A stretch of DNA of 64,000 nucleotides from Cichorium intybus (taxonomy: Eukaryota > Streptophyta > Magnoliopsida > Asterales > Asteraceae). Below the pieces are notes generated by a model that was not told the DNA's origin, did not search any database, and saw only the letters and a program-made list of their open reading frames with translations. Below are positions 1 to 9,600 of this stretch, piece by piece. The position numbers were made by a program, and so were the translations under genes. The stretch's first letter is position 1. Every line of letters starts with the position of its first letter. The stretch covers positions 119,432,298 to 119,496,297 of the forward strand of contig CM042012.1 of NCBI GenBank assembly GCA_023525715.1, written 5' to 3'.

Positions 1-964
1 TTCATACCGAAAGAACGAGAACGAGTTTGTGCAATCAGCAGCGGAACGTTTTGAGGGCCAAAATGGACCATGACCCCTCCGTTTTCTGGCATTAATATAT
101 GTTAATATTCTGAACAATTTCCTGTTATTTAAAAAAAGACACATCGTGAAATTTGGAAGGAAGTGTCACACCACAAATTCAATTGATTTATATGAACTAT
201 AATTTATGAAAAATATAATTTATGAAAATGCCTATGCCATTGAACAATATCAATTGATTTATATGGATTTTGATTATTATACCATTTTCTTCTATTTATA
301 GTTATGTTTGTAAATTTTTACATTTTATTTGGTTTGTTAACTTTGTATTTGTATTTAACTTTGTATTCATTCTTAACTTGTAAAATTTTATTTATTTAAT
401 TGTTTTGTTAACTTTTTGTATTTTTTGATAGGTTTAATGAATGTTTTGATTTTTTTATTTAAGCTTTATATGTTAATTATTGTTTTATTTTGTTTTTAGT
501 TAATTGCTAATTAATTTTATTATGTAATATACACAATTTGTTTATATGGTTTCATTCGGCTCCTTAATAATAACATCTTTGTGACCATTATTTGTGATAT
601 CTCATGTTCCATGGTGACAATGTTTAAAAAGAAATGGAAAACCCTCCTTACCTATTTAGCATTTATCATTTATTTGTTTTTCCAAATTCATTTTCTCAAA
701 ACATGTTTTACCCGTTTAATTTCTTTTTGAATATTTTCATCACATTAAACATGATGGTCAATTACACTTAAAATTTCTACATTTATGTTCCAAGTGATCT
801 TTCAATATAAACACTAACAAGTAACAACACCAAGCTCGCTAAATATAGAGGACAACTTTGTCAATGATGGAAAGTCTCATTTACAATAACACAAAACAGA
901 ATTTCTATACCAATATACCAACTTATTTAACCAAAAATTGTTCTATGGACCAATGACCATGCCA
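1..964. other. AT-rich intergenic DNA
   Basis: No supported gene was found. The stretch is AT-rich with many T-runs, and it lies downstream of the minus-strand EXPP1-like gene, so it may hold its 3' untranslated region or a lost last exon. The identical sequence follows the second gene copy at 12453-13416. Confidence 0.5.
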
Positions 965-1782
965 TTACATACCACCCAACGAATATTCTCGAAGCTTTTT
1001 CACCTCGTACCATGAGTTAAGAACACCTAACGCCTTATCTGTACCCGAAAACGCTAATTGCACTTTAAGATTGCAGTCGACATTGGTCTTACACTTCGAA
1101 ATTGGTGTAGCACATTCTTGATTGTTCAGGCAAACACTTGATTTCTCTGCACACGATTTACACCCAAATTTCTTCCAGTATAAGTTTATAAGTCTGCCTT
1201 CTTGGAATTCAAGTACCTTTACAGATGAAAACGGATTGAAAATCGATGAAATTGAATTCAAAATCAAAGCGTTAAGGGTCGTGTACTCATGTTCTACTGC
1301 TGTATTATCTTACCAGAGTGAAACTTGTGATGATGTTTGATTTATCAGCGACTAAAGCAGGTATCGATCTTGCTGCGTATTGTTTTCCGGCAAATGCGAC
1401 CATATATCCACCATCTTTCGTCTGAGAAATTTCCCAAATGTTGTTAAAAGTTCAATGGCGATTTCCGAGAGTGAAATGGAAGACGTACCGGATCAAAGTC
1501 GGTGGTCTTGATCGTGAGGACAGTGAGTTCGTCGACTTTTGGGCGGAAGACGGCGAGTTTCGCGTTTCCACAGAGGGAGAGGCGGCTGTCGCAGGGTGAA
1601 AGCTGAATTTGTTTGGAGAAGAAGGAATCCTTGGAAGAAAATGCGAGTCCGAAGGTAAATCCATCCCATCTCCGAACTTTTGAATCTGAACATGGATCGA
1701 AAACCTGGTTTGTATCTAATGAACGAACGGCGATCACCGTGGCCATCATTATCGTCGGAAACATCATTTTCACGGCAACCAT
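965..1782 (-). CDS. EXPP1-like secreted protein, copy 1
   Basis: Three exons on the minus strand: 1782-1489, 1421-1314 and 1216-965, all with GT..AG introns (67 and 97 bases), giving about 217 residues. The chosen Met starts a hydrophobic signal-like peptide (MVAVKMMFPTIMMATVIAV); an in-frame Met 17 codons upstream (1833) would put a basic stretch before it. Family blocks seen are VRSLDTNQVFDPCSDSK, QLSPCDSRLSL, AVFRPKVDE, GGYMVAFAGKQYAARS, a cysteine cluster CKSCAEKSSVCLNNQEC, and VQLAFSGTDK. These match the plant EXPP1 family (Arabidopsis At3g44150 type), which has no well-established biochemical role; the signal peptide and paired cysteines suggest secretion. Family members usually carry about 20 more C-terminal residues. 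Here the frame closes just after KLREYSLGG at a GTATGT that looks like a splice donor, so a last exon may be missing or unseen. An identical gene lies at 13417-14234. Confidence 0.85.
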
Positions 1783-2639
1783 ATTGATCGCCTTGATCTG
1801 AATCAATCTTCTTCGGTTGAATAGCAGCTTCAATCGTTAATCTAACAAATCCATGAATCGGAAGAGGACTACGAAGAACGGAAGAACTCTATAGTCGAAA
1901 TTGCCCAATTCTAAACCATAAGAAACAAAAACGTAGCGGGAAAATGGAACGCATTGTGAGTTACCCAGAGGATGAGATATACGATATTCTTCAAAGGTTG
2001 GTAATGTTTAATGTAAATTGAAGGGTTTTAGAGGACTTCTGATTGAACTTTTGCTTGAAAGGTTGGAAATGGAGTTTGAAACGGTTTAATCGGCTGTGCA
2101 GGTGGATCTTGTCCTAAAAGTAGTTATGGAAGTTGAAACCTTACCAGCAAAGAAATGACAAAATGTATATACATCCCGGAGGATTTTTATGCAACTTTGA
2201 AAATATATTCAAAAATATAAATGAGAAATCAATATAGATTTTTTTTTTTTTTTGGAAAATTACAAAAAATGGTTCACATGTTTTGCCATTTTCTTTGAAC
2301 ACATACTAATGAGTTCCAAAATTACAGATTTCTTTAAACACATATTAATGAGTTTTAAAATTGTAGATTTAATCCTTTTTGGCTTGTTTGGTAGTGAAAT
2401 TTGTCTCTGTTATATTTGTAAACACTAGTATACCCTTCTGATTTTTTAAACAATTAATTTTATTAGATTAATTATTAAAATATTATAAAGGCCTACCCAC
2501 CTATTTCTTTTTCCAACCTCTAATCTCCCCTCTTCCCATCTCTTCCCTCCCTTTGTCTTCTCCAACGACAACCACCTTCAATCTTATTCTCCAACTAGCT
2601 TTTTCAGTAGGGATATCTTAGTCGTCAGTATAGGCTAAT
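1783..2639. other. Intergenic region upstream of EXPP1-like
   Basis: Contains the 5' side of the EXPP1-like gene and, on the plus strand, a short unassigned reading frame at 1944 (see findings). The rest is AT-rich, with a T15 run near 2241 and a CT-rich patch near 2505-2580. No further gene is supported. The same sequence is at 14235-15091. Confidence 0.4.
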
Positions 2640-4102
2640 CAAAGTCAAATATTTGAGATGGTGTTGAGGATTTCCTTCAACGAGTTATTTTTAGCTTCGG
2701 TGATAAGTGATGTTGTGAGTATTGAGCAGTCTGCATTTATCAAAGACAAACAAATTCTAGATGACACTTTGATCATGAACAAGATTGTAAATTAACCGGT
2801 GTAAGGGGAAAAATAAACGGCTGGTGATTTTCAAAGTTGACTTTGAAAAAAGCGCATCACTCTATTAGTGGGAGTACCTTGATCAAATCATGATGTTCAT
2901 GGGGTTTGGTCAGGTCCGGTGGGATTGGATTCATGTTTGTTTATGATCTGCAAGGTCGTTGGTCTCTCTCAATGGTAGCCCCACTATGGAGTTCCAACTG
3001 TTCAAAGGCCTAAGGCAAAGAGAATCGTTATCTCTTTTTTGTGCATTCTTTTGATAGAGGGGTTGCATGTAGCGATAGAGGATGCAATGACAACCACGAT
3101 TTTTAAATCGACTATTTTTGGGGATGACGTGTGTACTCTTTCACATCCGTTGTATGCAGATGATGCTCTTTAGAATGGGATGAGGAGAATGTTCGTAATC
3201 TTCTCCGTATTATTCAGTGTTTTTATTTGTCTTCAGGTTTGAAAATTAATCTTCTCAAGTCCAACTTGTCGGTGGTGGGGTTAAATTTAGCCTCCATAAC
3301 TTTGATGGCCTACATGACAGGATATGGAGCCGGTTCTTTTCCTTTTAAGTATTTGGGTATTTCGGTTGGTGACGAGATGTCTCAGATTGTAGCCTGGTGT
3401 TGGTTGAAATGTTTTGGAAATGACATTCGAATTGGAAGACTAAAATGGTTTTGATTGGGTGTCATTTAACGTTATTGAATTCGATTTTAGGGAGTTTGGG
3501 CATATATTATATGTCATTGTTTCAGGTCCCTCGTGGATTATAAAACCGCTAGAATCGATTAGGCCCAATTTTTTGGGTGCTAAGGAGAATAAAAGAATGA
3601 TGAGTTGGGTGAAGGAAGATGCAGTCCTTAATTCTAGAGATAATGGTGGATTAAACGTGTGAAGTATTTCACATTTTAATCCAACACTTTTGTATAGGTG
3701 GATGTGGAGGTTTGCTATGGACCCAGATGCTTTGTGGGTGAAGGTTATTAATGTGTGCCATGGTGCTTTGCCCGGTTTGAGTTTAAATCGAAGGAGCGGT
3801 ATTCAGTTTGGCACTTAGGCAGTTGTAGTTGGCCATATAAATCATCTCCATGACAAAGGTGTAATTACCCATTTTGATATGCTATATGTTCACATTTCAT
3901 ATTGGCAAAAGGCATGGCGTGGTGATGTCCTATTTACTCGTCTGTTTGACACGTTGTATGCTTTGTGTACTCGAAAGCATAGATTTGTAAATGATTTTTG
4001 GACCGAGAATGGTTGGGTCTTTCGTTGGAGGTGTTCAATTAGGGGTAGGGCCGAGAGTACACAACTCTTGACTTTGATGGAAGTCCCCAATGATGTAGTT
4101 AT

Positions 4103-4939
4103 TGTTGGAATAGTGTCCAATGTCATAACTAATTAGTAAAGACTTTCCATTAATACCGGGGTTCTTTTTAGGTTGCCTTCACTAGTCCTAATGGTATTAG
4201 AGTTAACTAAAAGAAAGAGATAAATAGTTTATTAATTTGTTATGTGATGATAAATTAATTGTGAAACTAGTTTGAAATTGATTGAAATTAATTGGAATTA
4301 ATTTGACATTAATTAAAAGTGCATGGACTTAATATTAATTGTTCAATAGTTGGACAAAGGGATAGACTAGAACCCTAGAGATAGGGGACGAAATCAAGGA
4401 AAGGATAAGCCTTCTTGATTTTGTCTACAAGGAGTCGATAGGGAAGGTTTTTGAATTTAAGATAAGTTGGATTATTTAATCAATTATCTTTATCCAGTTT
4501 GAATTCAAATCAACTTTATCTCTAAATCATCCTTCAGCTATAAATATCCTTCCTGGGCTCCTCATAATTTTCGTCCCACTTTAGAGCACTCTTAGACTCG
4601 GAGTTTTCTCTTCTCTCTCAGCATAATCTATAATCCCTCTTTAGAGTTTTATAGCGAGCTTTCTTAAATACCTAATTAATTTGATAATTTGGACTTATTA
4701 GGTGTGAACCATTAGACGCATTCTCTTTTGGATACTACATTCCTTAGCATTGTGGAATTGTTATTCATCAATGGTAACAAATTGGTTTTGATCAAGGTTG
4801 GTTTTTCTTGATCCCTCTTGTAGTTGTTAATATCATTAGGTAGGATCCTTGTAGGTTTTAGTAAAGTTGCTTGTCTTAGATTAATTTTGTGTGTTTCCGC
4901 TACCATGATAATTGAATCCAGGGTATATAAAATCTATTA
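4103..4939 (+). mobile_element. Solo LTR, copia-like, inserted in the LINE (copy 1)
   Basis: Starts TGTTGGAATAGTG and is flanked by a 5-bp duplication GTTAT at 4098-4102 and 4940-4944. Removing the insert and one duplicate restores an uninterrupted LINE frame (DVV then ISSTLDKWRW), which supports the boundaries. It shares the AATTAATTGGAATTAAT-type block and the TTCAATAGTTG motif with the copia LTRs at 50983, 57500 and 62633, so it is probably a relative of that family. The 3' end is TTA rather than CA, so it has drifted or the end is a few bases off. The partner copy is at 16555-17391. Confidence 0.7.
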
Positions 4940-5004
4940 GTTATTTCTTCTACTTAAGATAAATGGAGATGGGTGCATGATCATTGTCATTAGTTTACAG
5001 CTAA

Positions 5005-5334
5005 GGGGATGTTTGGGATTGCTTATTTAAGTTGATAAGCATTTTTGGACAAAAGTGCTTCTTAGCTTATGACTTTTTAAAAAGAAATTTTTAAAAACGT
5101 GTTTGAATTAGTTTATATGTGTAAAATGACTAAAAAGTGACTTTTATAAGCTACAACTTGAGAAGTTGTTTCTTAAAAGTTAATAAATCATAGCTCCTTA
5201 CTTCTTAGAATGACTTTTGTATGCTATTCAAAAAGAAGTTTTCATTTTGAATTATATATTTCCCAGTTTTAATTAATGACTTTTCAAAAAGCCAATAAGT
5301 CAATAAGTTATTCTCCACCACAATCCCAAACCCC
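5005..5334. mobile_element. PIF/Harbinger-type MITE in the LINE (copy 1)
   Basis: A 330-bp element with terminal inverted repeats (GGGGATGTTTGGGATTG at the left, CAATCCCAAACCCC at the right) and a 3-bp TAA target duplication at 5002-5004 and 5335-5337. Three-base TWA duplications are the signature of PIF/Harbinger elements. Deleting it restores the LINE frame across the site. No coding capacity. The partner is at 17457-17786. Confidence 0.8.
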
Positions 5335-5829
5335 TAAGTCTGCTAGGGTTTGTATTGATGAAGTCATTCTTCCTACTCTTCATTCTATTACTAGGTAAAA
5401 TACGAGTGTGCCAATCAAAGTGGATGTTTTATTTGGAGATTGGTGTACCTCCTACATGGGAGAGGTTAGATAACATAGGTCTAGAAGTGCAATTTACACT
5501 GAGTGGATTTGTGGGGTTTTCGTGGAAGATGTCATACATTTACTTTTAAGTGTGCAGTAGCTCGCCACCTATGGTCTAGGGTAGCAGCTTGGATAAATGT
5601 CCCTATCCAGATTTTGATAGTATAACACAATTTTTTCTTGGATTCATAGCCAGTCGATTGCTCGACTAAAACGCTTTACTGTGGATGTCATTTTATCGAC
5701 GGCGATGTGGGTAATTTGGTGCTACAGAAACACAGTATTGGGGTTCATTAATCGTGAAGAAAAGGGAGGTGGTTGGAAGGAGAGCGTGGGCTGGGGTGGG
5801 GGGTTTTATATTAATTAAAAAGTAGATTA

Positions 5830-6200
5830 ATTTTTTTTTTGAAAAACAGTTATATAAAGAGTAAAATAGACATTACAAGTTTGACGGAGACCAAATCCAC
5901 AACCAAACTATGCCAAAAAGACCATACGTGTAATTTTGACCTAAAGAAAAAAACAAACTATATGGAACATTTTTGCAATGGTTGTTTTTAAACCATATAC
6001 ATTATTTTTAGAATATCTACATATAAACAAAATTTAGAGAAAATTACGAAAATCACTTTGTGGGGGTTGTTTTTTTTATTTGATTCAAATAGTTTCAAAG
6101 TTTCAAGTATGGTCCTTTTGAAAGGGTTTCTTTGTGTAGTTGGTCTCCATCAAACTTGAATCGATTATTTTACCTTTTAAATTTATTCTTTTACAACTTT
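5830..6200. repeat. Inverted-repeat sequence, MITE-like
   Basis: AAGTTTGACGGAGACCAAA near 5877 pairs with TTGGTCTCCATCAAACTT near 6138, and the adjoining bases are also roughly complementary, so a decayed hairpin-type MITE is likely. I could not fix a target duplication. The partner is at 18282-18652. Confidence 0.4.
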
Positions 6201-6437
6201 GAATATGTTTTTAATGTTTTATTATTAACAAAAATAAAAAAGAACTCAAACCCTCCCTCACACCCCTCTTCCCCTTTCCCTTACCAAAAGTTGTCCCCTC
6301 ATTCTCCCCCCTCTTTCCCATTCTTCCATTTATCTTCCCATTTCCATTTCCTCTTTACCCTACCCTTACGAGACAGTGTCCCCATTTCATTTTGTCTTCT
6401 TTAACGACCACCACCAGCAGACAACAGTCACCAATGA

Positions 6438-6670
6438 TGTGACACCCCATTTCTACTGTTTTCAAATACTATGGTTTTTCGTATAAATACATGAATACAA
6501 AAATACGGCTTATCAAAAACCAATAATTTACATGTTTAAAACAGTGGGTGTTACAAATCCATACCAAAACTAACCATAGTAAGCAAGAAAGGATTAAACC
6601 TTGAGTCCAAGATAGGAGCTAATTCGAGCTCCACTCCAGCTAAACTTCATCCCATTTATAGTATAGCTTT
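6438..6670 (-). mobile_element. Element D2, fragment cut by the duplication joint
   Basis: Identical to the first 233 bases of the complete D2 at 18890-21712, starting TGTGACACCC. It stops at the duplication joint, where nexin exon sequence begins. Its minus strand supplies the last nine codons and the stop of the truncated nexin reading frame. Confidence 0.9.
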
Positions 6671-9600
6671 GCAGCCAAGTTAAGTACTTCAGACCGCACC
6701 TCTGAATTATTTTTCTTTTCCGAAACCAAATTTTTATTATTTTGTTCCTCACTCTTATTAACAATTTTTGGTGAAATTCCTCTTAAATTCACGTCATTGT
6801 CGAAATTACCCCCGTAAACTTGTCCCATTGACTCCATTTCCTCATTATTAACTGTCTTATCTTTTTCACATTCTTCATAATCAGAAACAAAATTTGTCAT
6901 ATCAAAAGTAGGTTGCCTTAATGGTGAATCGGTTCCTTCATTTGTGTCCCATGTCACATTTCTGTTTGCAGATAAAGAAGGTGATTCAGAAGGGGAACCG
7001 GGGCCCACAATTTTTCTCTTTAATCCACCTTTAAATTGGCGTACAATGTCGTCTACAGCATCATCCACGTTGACTGTTTGACCAAAAAAAAATTACAAAG
7101 TTTTAGAAATAATCATATTTGATTAAGTAATGGATAAAGTTCTATTAGGGCATAAAGAAATGAGTAACCATGTATTTTTGAATTATGATGACATGGCAAG
7201 ATTCTTTTTTATAAAACACTTCCAATTTTTTAAAATTTTAACAATTAGTTGTTAATTATAGCAAACAAAAAGAAAATGTATACACAACACCTTTTAAAGT
7301 ACGTTGTCCTAATAAAGAATAATTTGAAAGTACAATGCTATTTTTTGCATTTTGACGTATGAAAAAAGACTTTCTTTTTTGGACTAAATGAAATGTCTGA
7401 AGGGGTAATTTTGTGTACCTGCTAAGGCTTTGACTACTGATGATGATCTTCCAAAACAGTATCTCTGCAGATTGTTAATATTTTTTATTTTTGGAAAACT
7501 AATATTGAAAGTTATAAAAAGTAAATGTATAAAAAAAGCAGAAAGAGGGACACCTTTGAAGACATGCTCAAAAAGTCCCAAACTTCATGTTGCTCGGCGA
7601 TATTAGCTATAGACAAAAGATCCTGCGAAAAATTAGAAAATTTTTTAATTATAAAATTCACACATCAAGATATTTAGAAGTTCATAAATATTTCCATATT
7701 AACCATTTTCACCGGTAATTTTCAAAATTAACCATTTTGACATGTTATGTTATGTAATGTAAAAATGGTTAAATTTGAAAAATGTATGGAACCGTTATGG
7801 TTTGATTGGAAAAAACAAAGTATAACATGTTAAAATTGATGAATACTGTGAAATTGTTTTTTTTAATATAAGGATAAAATGGGCATTTAGTCTCATTAAG
7901 ACGGTTTATTTAATCTAAAAAAGAAGCAGACTTTATGTATACAAGACTTTATCTAGACAGACATCATTACCCATTAGATAAATGACTTAATAAGAAAAAA
8001 TTTAAAAATAAAGTAATGACTTAAATAAATGTAGGACTGTACTTTGAGATATTTATCAAGCTGTATACATCTTTGGTGAACAAATGCATCTTCTGTACTT
8101 GATGAGAATATTCTTTTTGGAGGCAAATGTAATGTGTAATTGGGAATGTCTTTAAGATGGCGGTGTAATCTTTCAAAATTCCTGTATCTGATAACAAAAA
8201 AAGAAAATTTTAATTAATTATAAAACTATGTGCTAAAAAAGTTAGGTTTCTTAAAGAGATTAGAAACAAGACCTTCTTTTTACAAACCAAGTTTTGTTAT
8301 CAGCATCTGTTACTGCAATTGAATAGACTGCAAAGGATTTTGAATCAATATTCTCAAAGAATGCTCCAAGAACCTGTAGAATGAAATGATTTTTTTTTTT
8401 TTATAATATATGGTATTAGTTTTACTTCTAATTTATACGATACTTGATATGAACTAATGGATTTTTAGTTATGAAAATATAAAAAAGTTAACATAATTTT
8501 TCAAAAGGAGGTCTTTTTTTTCATATGACCTTCCCACTTTTGGTCATTTTAGTCCCAAAAAGTTTTCTCTCGCAATTTTGGTCCCTGAGTATAGCTGATT
8601 TTTTCAACTTTGGTCCCAAAAAGTTTTCTCTTGCAATTTTGATCCGTATTTAAGCTTCTTCTATCGTTCTCGGTTTCCATTTCAAGTCAAATGACTATTT
8701 TTGGTCCTTGACTATAACTAATATTTGCAATTTTGATCCCAAACTACAGTCATTTTACATGGAGTAAATTACAGTTTTGGTCCCTGTGGTTTACACAAAA
8801 TTACAGTTTTGGTCCTAGTTTTGAAAATCTTGCACCGGTGGTCCATGTGGTTTCCAAATCTTTCACTTTTGGTCCCTGTGGTTTCCAAATCATTCACTTT
8901 TGGTCCCTCCCTCTGTTACCGTTTGTGTAAACCATAGGGACCGAAAGTGAAAGATTTGGAAATCACAGGGACCAAAAGTGAAAGATTTGGAATCCATAGG
9001 AATCATTGGTGCAAGATTTCAAAACTTGGACTAAAACTGCAATTTGATGTAAACCACAGGGACCAAAACTGTAATTTACTCTTTTACATGGAACATCCGA
9101 ACGGGGACCAAAAACACGACCAATATTGAAAGAGACAACTTTTTGGGACCAAAACTGAACAGATCAGCTATACTCAAGGACCAAAAGTGTAACAAAATAA
9201 AAAACAAGACTAAAGGAGAATAATCTTACCCGACACCTAAGCTTTGGAACATACCCTTCAGTCCTTATTACTTTATTATCATAACCAACATTAACATTTG
9301 TAACATCACTATCTCTTCCAGCATTTGCACTATAAAACTCTGGTATAATGGTCCCACCAACTTGAATCGGTGATGCAATACTTTCGGTCAAACTTAGAAT
9401 GTTTGACTCAGATGCACTGTTTAGCCTTTTCAACTTCCCATCACTTCCACTATCAAAATTCAAACTTTCATCAAAATTAACACGTGTTGGTGTCTTGTTT
9501 TGTCCACCATCAAGATTCTGATCACTCCCACTATCAAAACTAGAATTTTCATTCATACCACTTTTTATAATAGAATTCTTTTGGGATTTTTTCATGTAAT

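Larger units (their letters stand above)
2640..5790 (+). pseudogene. LINE (L1-type) reverse transcriptase relic, copy 1
   Basis: Decayed non-LTR retrotransposon, reading plus. Pieces in order: SAFIKDKQILDDTLI (start of RT, about 2735), FKVDFEKA (about 2830), YADDAL carrying the RT catalytic box (about 3155), SGLKINLLKSN (3230), FKYLGISVG (3350), then the thumb/connection part SWVKEDAVLNSRDNGGLNV (3600) and WMWRFAMDPDALWVKV (3700). After two later insertions are removed, the frame resumes with DKWRW (about 4960), then RVCIDEVILP (5345), VPIKVDVF and CAVARHLWSRVAAW (about 5550), the zf-RVT domain typical of plant LINEs. Many stops and frameshifts rule out function. No endonuclease domain was seen, so the 5' part is lost. 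The copy at 15092-18242 is identical. Confidence 0.85.
1..6670. repeat. Tandem duplication, left copy (right part of unit)
   Basis: This stretch recurs at 12453-19122 with a constant offset of 12452. Every open reading frame in it has an identical partner, and no insertion or deletion separates the copies from end to end. The left copy continues beyond the window start. Identity stops sharply at 6670: the next base is G here (start of the nexin exon) but T in the right copy, where element D2 simply continues. By eye I found no difference; a base-by-base alignment was not run. Confidence 0.95.

Noticed and set aside
1452..1801. Several overlapping short frames around the EXPP1-like first exon
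   Set aside because: Shadows of exon 1 in other frames and on the other strand.
6438..6555. Stand-alone 118-bp MITE with ends TGTGACACCC / GGGTGTTACA
   Set aside because: The sequence continues as the start of the complete D2 element at 18890, whose real end at 21712 has a matching 5-bp flank; the inner GGGTGTTACA has no matching flank of its own.
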